Source: Albibeggiatoa sp964388965 | GTDB lineage: Bacteria; Pseudomonadota; Gammaproteobacteria; Beggiatoales; Beggiatoaceae | Reading direction: 5' to 3' | Length of the DNA: 22,984 nt | Assembly (NCBI GenBank): GCA_964388965.1 | Contig: CAYMCP010000058.1 | Span: forward strand, 1-22,984 | Shown: one piece after another, positions 15,539 to 22,875 of the stretch | How positions within the stretch are numbered: the first letter of the stretch is position 1 | Layout of the letters: each line of letters opens with the position of its first letter | Notes under the pieces: generated by a model | The model's database searches: none | The model's input: only the letters and a program-made list of their open reading frames with translations | Told to the model about the DNA's origin: nothing | Translations under genes and position numbers: made by a program

Positions 15539-16808
15539 ATTTTAAAAAATGCGTTGCGCAAGAAATGCAAGGATCATAATTTCTAATAACCGTTTCCGCG
15601 TACAACCGCAAATCATTAGGTTCAGTATCTAATCCTTTCTGTTGTAAAGAAAAACGTAAATCTTGCTCAATTTGCGCTTGATTTTGACTCGTCGGCGGCA
15701 CGATCTGCGTTGCAATGACACGACCTTGCGCATCCAATTCCCAGCGATGCCATAACATACCACGCGGCGCCTCAGTACAACCAAATCCTACGCCTACTTG
15801 TGTTTTTTCAACGGGAATGTATGCTGTATCAGATGGTTTGTAATCACGCAAAATTCGTATTGCTTCCAAAAAGGCATAATGTACCTCAGCCGCACGCGCC
15901 ACGATACTATGAAACATATTATGACTGGGAAATTGAATACAAGTTTTCGCCAAATTTGCTTTAACAGGATCGGATAACAAAGCAAAATTTAAATTTACTC
16001 GTGCCAAAGGACCTAATAAATACGGTTTGCCATCTAACAGTGAATGCAAAGCCGTAGAATGCGGAACTTGAAACTCTTTGAAATGGTTATCATATTCACT
16101 AATCGGAATATCTAAACCTGTGCTAGATACAATATTTCCTTCATTCATCGGATACTCAGTAGGATGTTTAACCGAAACATAATTAAAATCTTGTCTATTA
16201 TCAGGTAAATTTAAGCTTGCAGTCCATTCAACGAGTTGTTCTACTTGCGGCAGAGCTTGCTCTAATTGTTGTAATAGCGTTTTAGCTTGTTGTATGCTCG
16301 GTGCTTGATGAAATCCACCAACTCTTACTCCAACTGGATGTACTGAACGTCCACCAAGCATTTTAATAATTTGATTACCCAATTCTTGTAAATACACGCC
16401 ACGCTTGACCACTTCAGGATAATCTTTTGCTAATTCTGGTGCACTGCTGTAACCAAGAAAATCTGGTGCGGCGAGCAAATGGATGTGCAAATTATGACTT
16501 TCAATCCATTCGCCACAATACAGCAAACGGCGCATAGTCCGGATCCAAGGTGTAACTTCAAGATTTAAAATAGATTCTAAAGCATGGACGGCACTCATTT
16601 GATAGGCGACTGGACAAATGCCACAAATTCGCGCAACCAAATCAGGCACTTCAAAATAATCACGTCCCTGTGCGAACTTCTCAAAATAACGTGGTGGCTC
16701 AAAAATACGCAATCTTAATTCATCAATTTCGCCATTACTAATTGTTAAATCTAACGCGCCTTCGCCTTCTACACGCGCTAATACAGGTACATTAATAGTA
16801 ATATTCAT
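15516..16808 (-). CDS. NiFe hydrogenase large (alpha) subunit, group 3b type
   Basis: The catalytic subunit of a cytoplasmic bidirectional NiFe hydrogenase. The 430-aa product has the N-terminal Ni ligands in RICGICPVAYQ (C62, C65) and the C-terminal pair in DPCISCATH (C414, C417, H420). EPPRYFEKFAQGR and the overall length resemble the HydA/sulfhydrogenase-type group 3b subunits, which oxidise H2 with NADP+. The tail after His420, normally removed by a maturation protease, is only ten residues, and the last seven (L424-K430) plus the stop lie in a MITE remnant. AGGAG stands 8 nt before the ATG, which overlaps the small-subunit stop (ATGA). No maturation (hyp) or protease genes are present. 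Group 3b rather than 3c/3d is judged from motif memory. Confidence 0.88.
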   Translation of the reverse strand: MNITINVPVLARVEGEGALDLTISNGEIDELRLRIFEPPRYFEKFAQGRDYFEVPDLVARICGICPVAYQMSAVHALESILNLEVTPWIRTMRRLLYCGEWIESHNLHIHLLAAPDFLGYSSAPELAKDYPEVVKRGVYLQELGNQIIKMLGGRSVHPVGVRVGGFHQAPSIQQAKTLLQQLEQALPQVEQLVEWTASLNLPDNRQDFNYVSVKHPTEYPMNEGNIVSSTGLDIPISEYDNHFKEFQVPHSTALHSLLDGKPYLLGPLARVNLNFALLSDPVKANLAKTCIQFPSHNMFHSIVARAAEVHYAFLEAIRILRDYKPSDTAYIPVEKTQVGVGFGCTEAPRGMLWHRWELDAQGRVIATQIVPPTSQNQAQIEQDLRFSLQQKGLDTEPNDLRLYAETVIRNYDPCISCATHFLKLTITQFK

Positions 16809-17602
16809 GATTCGGTCTCCTGCATTTTCTTGGCTGCTTGGACAAAACTAGGAGCGGCATTATTAATAAATAAAAATTTACGCATGACTTGCTCAGTCCG
16901 ATAACCTAACCCTTCAATCCGTCGTCCTAATGATTCACCATTAATTTGCTCCGCAGGACCATAACACGCATAGCAATCGCGTCCGATACTAGGACAAATC
17001 GCGCCGCAACCAGTACGAGTTACAGCTCCCATACACGGCAAACCTTTCGTGATCATAATGCAAGTATTGTGTAACCGTTTGCATTCTAAACAAACTTTAT
17101 CTTGCTCTTGATAAGGCATCACGCCAAATAGCAAAGCTCGGACTGAAGATAAAATTTGATCAGAATTAATCGGACAGCCCCAAATTTCAAAATCTACCCG
17201 TACATGCTTAGTAATCGGCGTTACAGTTGCCAATGTTTCGATAAATTCAGGTTGTGCGTAAATACTATTTGTCCATTCAGCGATGTCGTGAATATTGCGC
17301 AATGCTTGCAAACCGCCAGACGTTGCACATGCACCAATTGTCACTAAAATTTGGCTATTTTCGCGTACTGTTTTAATCCTTTCAGCTTCCTCGTCGGTCG
17401 AAATGCTACCTTCAACGAATGCAATATCAACTGCTTGTTGGGGATTGATTGGACCTGCTTCGACAAAGTGGACAATATCCAACATGTCAGACAAAGCAAG
17501 CAATTGTTGTCCAGCATTGAGAAATGCCAATTGACAGCCATCACAAGAACTAAATTTGTGTACTGCAATCTGGGGTCGAGAGTGAAAACGTTTGATTAAC
17601 AT
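16805..17602 (-). CDS. NiFe hydrogenase small (delta) subunit
   Basis: The iron-sulfur subunit carries electrons to and from the NiFe site. In the 265-aa product the proximal cluster ligands are C20 and C23 (SSCDGCQ), C92 (TIGACATSGG) and C143 (WGCPIN). A C-terminal Cys-rich region (C171, C174, C181, C190, C199, C203, C210, C213) would hold the other clusters. The start MLIKRFHSRP has AGGCGG 7 nt upstream. A longer reading to 17662 takes in the terminal repeat of a MITE and is rejected. It overlaps the large subunit by 4 bp. The beta (ferredoxin-like) and gamma (FAD/NAD-binding) subunits that normally precede it in group 3b operons are missing; MITE copy 3 and unassigned DNA stand there instead. 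Confidence 0.85.
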   Translation of the reverse strand: MLIKRFHSRPQIAVHKFSSCDGCQLAFLNAGQQLLALSDMLDIVHFVEAGPINPQQAVDIAFVEGSISTDEEAERIKTVRENSQILVTIGACATSGGLQALRNIHDIAEWTNSIYAQPEFIETLATVTPITKHVRVDFEIWGCPINSDQILSSVRALLFGVMPYQEQDKVCLECKRLHNTCIMITKGLPCMGAVTRTGCGAICPSIGRDCYACYGPAEQINGESLGRRIEGLGYRTEQVMRKFLFINNAAPSFVQAAKKMQETES

Positions 17603-17630
17603 TGTGTTGCCGCCTATCACAAAAAAATAA

Positions 17631-17639
17631 ACTATAGCA
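17631..17639 (-). promoter_or_regulatory. Candidate extended -10 promoter of the hydrogenase pair
   Basis: TG-C-TATAGT on the minus strand fits an extended -10. A TTGAAC within the MITE terminal repeat (17662-17657) is a possible -35 at a long 20-bp spacing. A transcript would begin about 20 bp before the start codon, which leaves room for the AGGCGG ribosome site. Only sequence similarity supports this. Confidence 0.35.
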
Positions 17640-17643
17640 ATAT

Positions 17644-17757
17644 TAGGAGTGACGCAGTTCAAATAAAAATTTCATTCTATTCAAAGTGTTATATTTTTGT
17701 GCTACCAGAATAGTTTAACAAAATTAATTGATGAATACTTCTACTGTGTCACTCCTA
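17644..17757. mobile_element. MITE-like element, copy 3 (short form, 114 bp)
   Basis: Ends TAGGAGTGACGCAGTT (17644-17659) and a slightly decayed AGTGTGTCACTCCTA-type right end (ACTGTGTCACTCCTA, 17743-17757), both finishing in TA. It is an inverted-orientation relative of copy 4, about 85-90 % alike by eye with a 2-bp length difference. It lies 41 bp upstream of the small-subunit start codon. Confidence 0.75.
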
Positions 17758-18058
17758 TAAGAAAATTTTATGGCATGACAATGACATTTTACATCAACAT
17801 AGGATACCTGATCATTTTTCTTATGAAATGCAAAGTTGATCTGCCAAAGCTCACAACAAAATATTACGATCCACCTATGATGTCACGATTAATCCACTGT
17901 TAGAGCAAAAGAAGCTGTAAAAGAAGGATAAAAGTAATATAACTTACTGATTTAAATAATTTAATGTTAAAAAAAGCAAGTGCTTCTATTGCCTCAGATG
18001 GTTGGGACAAGAAACAACTTTTACTGAAAATTATTCATTGTTTACAAAATTACGCAAC
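17758..18058. other. 301-bp region without a recognised gene
   Basis: Between MITE copy 3 and comEA there are only short open stretches with no ribosome site or recognisable similarity. It is where hydrogenase beta/gamma genes would be expected, but I could not recognise remnants of them in any frame. Confidence 0.4.
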
Positions 18059-18604
18059 TCACTTTGATTTCTTCACATCAGTTTCTACGGATTGTAACGA
18101 TTGTGGTGAAATTTCTGTGTCCGAAAAATCTGGTTCAATATCAGCTTGTTCAAGGTCTTTTACAGATTCAATCTGTTGACTTGTCTCATTTTGAATCTGT
18201 ACTCCAGGAGGAGCTGATTCAGAACTATCCACATTATTCTGAATTTCGGGTATTGACTCTACCGTATCGGCTGGCTTGGGTGCGGATTCTGCAACTGATT
18301 GATCAGACGTAGATTCTGCTGAATCGGTCGATTGATCAGACAGAATAATTCTATCTAAATTTTTCTCAACGGTCTTTTTACCGATGCCATTCACCAACAT
18401 CAAATCATAAACAGAATTAAATGCGCCGTGTGCATTACGGTATTCAACGATAGCTTGCGCTTTTTTATCCCCAATACCCGACAATGCTTGTTTGAGCTGT
18501 GAGGCATTCGCTGTATTAATATTAATCTGCAAAGCAGATTCAGTAGCGTGAAGCCAATAGGGTGTAAACGCAAATATAAAGAACAAGAGCTTTAGCAAAC
18601 GCAT
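18059..18604 (-). CDS. ComEA-like exported helix-hairpin-helix protein with acidic tail
   Basis: The 181-aa product starts with a signal peptide (MRLLKLLFFIFAF... cleaved after LHA, residue 20), so it is periplasmic. Residues 26-88 form a ComEA-type domain with two helix-hairpin-helix motifs, each with a GIG turn (LSGIGDKKAQAIVEYR and VNGIGKKTVEKNL), known to bind double-stranded DNA non-specifically. ININTANASQL is the standard entry to this domain. From residue 89 the tail is Ser/Glu/Asp/Pro/Gln-rich and probably disordered, which is unusual because many gammaproteobacterial ComEA proteins end soon after the HhH domain. The ATG at 18604 has AGGA 7-8 nt upstream; an ATG at 18622 lacks one. 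A role in DNA uptake is plausible, but no other competence gene is here. Confidence 0.8.
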   Translation of the reverse strand: MRLLKLLFFIFAFTPYWLHATESALQININTANASQLKQALSGIGDKKAQAIVEYRNAHGAFNSVYDLMLVNGIGKKTVEKNLDRIILSDQSTDSAESTSDQSVAESAPKPADTVESIPEIQNNVDSSESAPPGVQIQNETSQQIESVKDLEQADIEPDFSDTEISPQSLQSVETDVKKSK

Positions 18605-18677
18605 AGTAATTATCCTACTCATTAAATATATCGAGTGGAGATAATAACTTTAATCAGTTTTTTAATCAACAATAAAT

Positions 18678-18797
18678 TCAGTAATTCTCATTTTAAATTT
18701 CATGAATATCGTAGGACGCTGGTGCATCCTGCTGGGTGACGACGCGGTGCATCGTCACGAGTCAACTCTCGTCACGAATCAAAATGAGAATTGCTGA
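18678..18797. repeat. 120-bp element with 17-bp inverted ends and internal hairpins
   Basis: The left end (18678-18694) and right end (18781-18797) are inverted repeats matching at 16 of 17 positions around AATTCTCATTTT. Inside are a 10-bp stem with one mismatch (18736-18758, GTGACGACGC paired with GCATCGTCAC) and a smaller hairpin at 18714-18729. There is no coding capacity. It looks like a non-autonomous mobile or REP-type element, different from the MITE family. Confidence 0.6.
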
Positions 18798-18871
18798 TAC
18801 TTTTAAACTTTCTCCATATTCGCTGTATTCACTGTCGGAATAATTGGTAATGGCTGCTTGTTCAAACAGTT

Positions 18872-18987
18872 TAGGAGTTACGCAGTTGAAGTGTTAATCA
18901 ATTGATTTTGTTAGACTATTCTAAATTAGCACGGAAATATAACTCTTTGAATAGAATAAAATTTTTATTTGAACTGCGTCACTCCTA
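18872..18987. mobile_element. MITE-like element, copy 4 (short form, 116 bp)
   Basis: Ends TAGGAGTTACGCAGTT and AACTGCGTCACTCCTA are inverted repeats with TA at both tips. The interior matches copy 3 in reverse orientation, and its two arms match the flanks of the hairpin module in copy 2. It ends one base before the Rpn-like remnant. Confidence 0.78.
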
Positions 18988-18988
18988 A

Positions 18989-19085
18989 ATAGATGAAATA
19001 TTACAAAAAGTACCTCCAGAGAAAAGATTAAAAAGCTTGTCCCCCGGAGGAAATAGAAGCATTTTTAAAAAATCTCAAAAAATGA
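18989..19085 (+). pseudogene. Remnant of an Rpn-type nuclease/putative transposase C-terminus
   Basis: Read from 18989 the DNA gives IDEILQKVPPEKRLK. If one C is removed from the run of five at 19041-19045 it continues SLSPEEIEAFLKNLKK and a TGA at 19083-19085. The PPEKRLKSLSPEEIEAFLK style is typical of the C-terminal tail of Rpn/PD-(D/E)XK transposase-like proteins, which are common in repeat-rich bacteria. Nothing of the N-terminal nuclease domain remains, and MITE copy 4 ends just before it. The family call rests on recall of the tail pattern. Confidence 0.5.
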
Positions 19086-19141
19086 TGGCGTTCTTACCAT
19101 AGTTACCATAGATGGACTAGGATAGCGACCAGATAGCTTGT

Positions 19142-21409
19142 TCAAGCCGCCAACGGCGCGGAAGAAATGACTTTTTGTTTAACCACGAGCAAGGTGATGT
19201 CATCAAAAGGCTTGCCTGCACCAATATGACGACGCACCGAGTTGACTATCGCGTCTTGGATTTCAATTACGCTGCGTTGCCAATTAGCTTGCACCACTTC
19301 GCACAGGCGTTCAATGCCATATTGTTCATTTTGTAGATTCATAGCCTCAGTCACACCGTCCGTATAAAGCACGATGCCGTCGCCGGGCTGCAAATGCACT
19401 TCAAGATAGCGCACCAGATGCGTAATGTCTGCTTCCAAACCCACCATGAAGCCTAAATCAATAGTATCAACGCGCTCAACTTGTCCGTTTTTGCGCACTA
19501 CTAGCACTTCTTCATGCTGTCCGGTCACGACTAAATTACCGCCATGTCGATCATGTCGATAATCGAGCAATGATAGCGTGAGGTTTTTATCGCTGCCCAT
19601 GCGTTTGACGTTTTCGTAAATCACTCGATTGAGAATGCACAAAAATTTTTGCGGGTCCACGACATCGTTTGCCAGCAAAGTACGCACGGCAGTTTGCACC
19701 ATAAGCATTAAAACACCGCTTTCTAAACCATGTCCAGTGACATCGCCAATGCCGATTTTAACGCGCCCTTCGTGGCGCAAAACATCGTAATAATCGCCAC
19801 CAACTTCATCGGCTGGCTGCATAAAACCCGCAATTTCTAAATCTTGAATCAAGTCAAATTCTTCTGGCTTAGGCAATACCATTTTCTGTAATTGCTGCGC
19901 AATTTCCAGTTCCGTTCCCATGCGCAAATTTTCCGCAATCAGTCGCTTGTTGAGCTTTTGAATTTCTTGATTAGCAGTTTCTAATTGCGCAGTGCGTTGT
20001 CTAACTTTATCTTCTAAAACAAGATTCGCGGCTTCTAAGGCTTGATGCTGTTGCACCACTTGGGCGGAAAGTTTGTTAAATACCCGTGCTAATATCCCAA
20101 TTTCATCATTTTTGTGGTAAGTGGCCGGATGTTCATGCAATGCTTCAAAATTTTGTTCTGCTACCAAATCTTCTGCTACCGCTACTGCTTGCGCTGTTTG
20201 CCACAGTGGAGAAATCAACAATTTTTGCAGCAATAAATACGCGATAATTAACACCAGTAACGTCATGAAACTGAGATAAATTATTAACCAGTACGTTATT
20301 TTGCGAGCAACTTGCTCAATCTCCAATTTGGGTTTAACAATTACCAATTTCCAAAAAGTGTCCGGAATATGGAAATAGAAAGCGACCGCCGATTGTTGTA
20401 GTAAATAATCATCAAGTTGCGGTTGGATGTTGTGTAAATGACTTACTCCCTCATGGAAATGTCCGCTGGTACTGAGCATTGCCGCAATAAGGGTAGCCTC
20501 CGATGGTTCAATTTGATCACTTGCGGCGACAATCTCCGCTGCAATTGTCTCGTCCCAGCCTGCTACTTGTGCATGTTCTAAGGTTTCTTGGTTAAATAGC
20601 GTCAAATCGTTTGCTAATTGGGCGAATACGGGTTGACGTTTGCTAAATTCCTCTACGGTGATGAATTCTTGACTGCCTTCTTTATCGGTACGCACGGCTT
20701 CAGGTTGAGGAAAAGTAATGAATTTATTATTGCGATCCACAATGAAGGCATAGCCGCCAGTGAGCGTTTGTAATTTTTCAACCAGTGCGTGTAAGCCATC
20801 TAATTTTACATCCAACGTCACGCTACCCGAAAATTTGCCATTAGCATAAGTGCTGATTGTACAAGTTACCATCGGTTGCATGGAATAGCTGTCCATGTAA
20901 GAGCGACTCCAAAAACATTTACCCGGTTGGGCGTAACGCGACGGCACATACCATTCTTCTTGGTGATAGCCCGTCTCGGATTGATTGTAATCATCAAAAT
21001 ATTGCAATACGCCGTTTGCGTCGCGCCCCCAAAAAAAGCTGCGCCGTTCAAGTTTAGCATCAAAAGCGTAAGGTTCAGGCCACACACCGCCACCCGCAAT
21101 ACTAGCATCGCCGTGAAAATCAAGCACTGGCGGAATTAACTGCATAAATGATTCAACTGATTTTGGTAAATGCTCGGTCAAGGTGCTAAGTGTTGCCGTC
21201 AATGCTTCAATGCGATTGGTATAGGCGTTGATTTCTGCGACGACTGTGTTACCTGCTTGTTCGACACGCTGTAGAGATTCCTCTTGCACAAAAGCCTTGC
21301 CTTTGAATTCCATAATCAAAACAATTCCAAGCATTAGCCACAATGTAATTGCTGTCAGACTGACTAGCACCTTAAAGCGCAGGCTTTGATACCAGCGAAG
21401 TTGTTTCAT
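19142..21409 (-). CDS. Membrane sensor PP2C-type phosphatase (dCache-HAMP-SpoIIE)
   Basis: The 755-aa product is a membrane receptor whose output is a serine/threonine phosphatase, probably acting on an anti-sigma-factor antagonist. Domains in order: membrane helix (about 15-34), large periplasmic dCache-like sensor (about 37-360), second membrane helix (about 372-397), HAMP linker (about 400-455, NDEIGILARVFNKL), coiled coil (about 455-505) and a SpoIIE/RsbU PP2C domain (about 525-745). Metal-binding motifs are present: GGDYYDV (537-543), GDVTGHG (555-561), YTDGVTEA (682-689) and FDDITLLVV (D736-D737). ATG 21409 has AGGA 8 nt upstream, while the ATG at 21418 has the AGG directly against it, so the downstream start is chosen. 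No anti-sigma or STAS partner is adjacent, so the target is unknown. Confidence 0.92.
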   Translation of the reverse strand: MKQLRWYQSLRFKVLVSLTAITLWLMLGIVLIMEFKGKAFVQEESLQRVEQAGNTVVAEINAYTNRIEALTATLSTLTEHLPKSVESFMQLIPPVLDFHGDASIAGGGVWPEPYAFDAKLERRSFFWGRDANGVLQYFDDYNQSETGYHQEEWYVPSRYAQPGKCFWSRSYMDSYSMQPMVTCTISTYANGKFSGSVTLDVKLDGLHALVEKLQTLTGGYAFIVDRNNKFITFPQPEAVRTDKEGSQEFITVEEFSKRQPVFAQLANDLTLFNQETLEHAQVAGWDETIAAEIVAASDQIEPSEATLIAAMLSTSGHFHEGVSHLHNIQPQLDDYLLQQSAVAFYFHIPDTFWKLVIVKPKLEIEQVARKITYWLIIYLSFMTLLVLIIAYLLLQKLLISPLWQTAQAVAVAEDLVAEQNFEALHEHPATYHKNDEIGILARVFNKLSAQVVQQHQALEAANLVLEDKVRQRTAQLETANQEIQKLNKRLIAENLRMGTELEIAQQLQKMVLPKPEEFDLIQDLEIAGFMQPADEVGGDYYDVLRHEGRVKIGIGDVTGHGLESGVLMLMVQTAVRTLLANDVVDPQKFLCILNRVIYENVKRMGSDKNLTLSLLDYRHDRHGGNLVVTGQHEEVLVVRKNGQVERVDTIDLGFMVGLEADITHLVRYLEVHLQPGDGIVLYTDGVTEAMNLQNEQYGIERLCEVVQANWQRSVIEIQDAIVNSVRRHIGAGKPFDDITLLVVKQKVISSAPLAA

Positions 21410-21731
21410 ATCAATCATCCTGATGCGCTCAAATTGAAAAATATTTGTAGGAGAATACGCATGTTAGGTGACAAGAAGTTTACATTTTCACACTTATAGC
21501 AAGGTTAATTTTATATTGATGATTCAATGGCTTGCTGGTAATTTAGGAGTGGTTTTGCTGCATTTTTAATACCTTCGCCAAAGGTTGGAAAAATGAGCAA
21601 TTAGGGTAAAAAGTAAAGGTAAGTTGAGGGTGACGGATTTATTCATGTTTTTGTATCCCGATTAAGATTTATGAAGCAACTATAGCATTGTTTTTGTTAG
21701 TTGTCTGAATCAAGATGATTGGCAGGATTGA
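21410..21731. other. 322-bp spacer, no gene recognised
   Basis: AT-rich DNA upstream of the SpoIIE-type phosphatase gene, which should contain its promoter. Near 21695-21730 TCTGAATCAAGATGATT and GCAGGATT resemble a widely dispersed TCTGAATCAGGATT-type repeat, degenerate here. Nothing else was recognised. Confidence 0.4.
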
Positions 21732-21740
21732 TTGAAACAG

Positions 21741-21840
21741 GGAGTTATTTCATGCAGGCAAGAGGTTGAAGCCCCGCTTGCGTACTTGAAGCTGAGCTTT
21801 TTGGACAGACATGATTAAACTGAGTTTGGTAGCGAGCTAT
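21741..21840. repeat. 100-bp repeat, copy A, directly after the toxin stop codon
   Basis: It aligns without gaps to 22481-22580 with 85 of 100 identical positions. It contains small palindromes AAGC-CCC-GCTT, AAGCT-G-AGCTT and AAACT-G-AGTTT. On the minus strand it begins at the base after the stop codon of the DUF5615-like gene. Confidence 0.8.
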
Positions 21841-22173
21841 TTATTTGATTTGAATAATGCCCACTTTTTGAGCTTCAAATGAGTTTAATATTCTGATTGC
21901 GTTATCGCGTATGACTTTTTCAATATCCTTGACTTTTACATTGCCCGTGCGAATCCAAACCAAATAAGGTGGATGACCTTTCAAGTTGATAATATCTATA
22001 AAATCAGCATCCTTAGTTGCAATAATAAAGTTGTGAGTTTTGGCAAATTCCCATATTTTTAAGTCATCTTCGTTTTCAAGTTGTAAGTCTTTAACGTGTT
22101 TTGACTCTGGAAATATGTCTGAAAGTCTATGCACCAGTTTGTATGAAAGGTGTTCGTCGAATAGTAATTTCAT
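21841..22173 (-). CDS. DUF5615 PIN-like toxin of a toxin-antitoxin pair
   Basis: The 110-aa product has the layout of DUF5615 (Mut7-C/PIN-like) proteins: MKLLFDEHLS with the first acidic residue D7, an acidic patch ENEDDLKIWEFAKTHN in the middle, IATKDADF with two Asp, and a PPYLVWIRTGN strand toward the C-terminus. PIN-like proteins are metal-dependent RNases, so it is probably a ribonuclease toxin (inference; RNase activity of this subfamily is assumed from fold). Its ATG overlaps the stop of the upstream DUF433 gene by one base (TAATG), with no ribosome site of its own, so translation is coupled to the antitoxin. Length is normal. The stop is at the very edge of the 100-bp repeat. Confidence 0.82.
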   Translation of the reverse strand: MKLLFDEHLSYKLVHRLSDIFPESKHVKDLQLENEDDLKIWEFAKTHNFIIATKDADFIDIINLKGHPPYLVWIRTGNVKVKDIEKVIRDNAIRILNSFEAQKVGIIQIK

Positions 22174-22403
22174 TAGGATATGATGAGTTGATTTTGTTCT
22201 CTGTCAGCAGCATAAGCTAAGCAAGCTTGAATGTCTGTTAGTGTTAATTCGGGAAAGTCATCAATAATTTCTTCTGAGGACATTCCATTTGCAAGCATGT
22301 CCAACACATCATAAACCGTCATTCTAAGCCCTCTAATGCAAGGCTTTCCTGAACGTTTTCCAGGTTCTAAGGTAATAATATTTTTATAGTTCATTTTTGT
22401 CAT
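22173..22403 (-). CDS. DUF433 antitoxin-like protein
   Basis: The 76-aa product is a DUF433 protein: TLEPGKRSGKPCIRGLRMTV at residues 12-31 followed by a small helical DNA-binding-like unit, DVLDMLANGMSSEEIIDDFPELTLTDIQACLAYAAD. The G-K-P-C-I-R-G signature is diagnostic. DUF433 genes are usually found next to DUF5615 PIN-like genes and are regarded as their antitoxins, which is the arrangement here. It likely binds the toxin and its own promoter (by analogy). A second ATG at 22394 is possible; neither has a clear ribosome site. Confidence 0.82.
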   Translation of the reverse strand: MTKMNYKNIITLEPGKRSGKPCIRGLRMTVYDVLDMLANGMSSEEIIDDFPELTLTDIQACLAYAADREQNQLIIS

Positions 22404-22480
22404 AGATTTAAGTTGATATTCAAAGTATTCGTTATTTTAGCTAGAAATTCAAGGATAAAAAATGGGGTTGGTTGAAGTGG

Positions 22481-22580
22481 GGGATTATTTCATACAAGCA
22501 AAAGGTTGAAGCCCCGCTTGCACTCTTGAAGCAGAGCTTCTTGGACAGACACTACTAAACTGAGTTTGGTAGCGGGTTAT
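22481..22580. repeat. 100-bp repeat, copy B, directly after the small membrane gene
   Basis: It matches copy A at 85 of 100 positions and runs in the same direction. The central hairpin is GAAGC-AGA-GCTTC here, so pairing is kept although the loop and one outer pair differ. It begins 1 bp after the stop codon of the minus-strand gene at 22582. Confidence 0.8.
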
Positions 22581-22581
22581 C

Positions 22582-22875
22582 TTACTCATCAAATACCCAT
22601 GTCCATAGAATATTAAGACCATTATTAATAGGTGCAATTGGAGCAGGAGGAAAATCTTCACTTATTTCTCCTGGCTCTATACCAAAACGAGCAATATATG
22701 GATAATTTGCAGGCCAGCTCTTTTTAAATTCTTTACGAGTTTGAAAAACAGCAAATGGTAAAGCTATGATTGCGAAAATTGTTTCAATTGTAAATAATAC
22801 TACATGTATACATAAAAATATTACTGTAGCAATAATAGCTATTATAAAACGTACAGCTGTAACAATTACGTCCAT
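22582..22875 (-). CDS. Small membrane protein, unknown function
   Basis: A 97-aa product whose first 45 residues are almost continuously hydrophobic, giving one long or two short membrane helices (MDVIVTAVRFIIAIIATVIF... then VVLFTIETIFAIIALPFAVF). A charged stretch follows (TRKEFKKSW) and then a proline-rich C-terminal half containing EDFPPAPIAPINN. I do not recognise the family. AAAGG lies about 10 nt before the ATG. Its stop is next to repeat copy B. The composition is AT-rich like its neighbours. It could be an effector, holin-like or simply an orphan; no function is claimed. Confidence 0.55.
   Translation of the reverse strand: MDVIVTAVRFIIAIIATVIFLCIHVVLFTIETIFAIIALPFAVFQTRKEFKKSWPANYPYIARFGIEPGEISEDFPPAPIAPINNGLNILWTWVFDE

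Noticed and set aside
17697..17903. Plus-strand reading frame of 68 codons beside MITE copy 3
   Set aside because: It begins inside the MITE, has no ribosome site and no recognisable similarity.
21741..22580. 100-bp repeats after stop codons as integron attC sites
   Set aside because: No RYYYAAC/GTTRRRY pair with long imperfect dyad symmetry was found, and there is no integron integrase in view. GTTGAAG is close to, but not, the core site.
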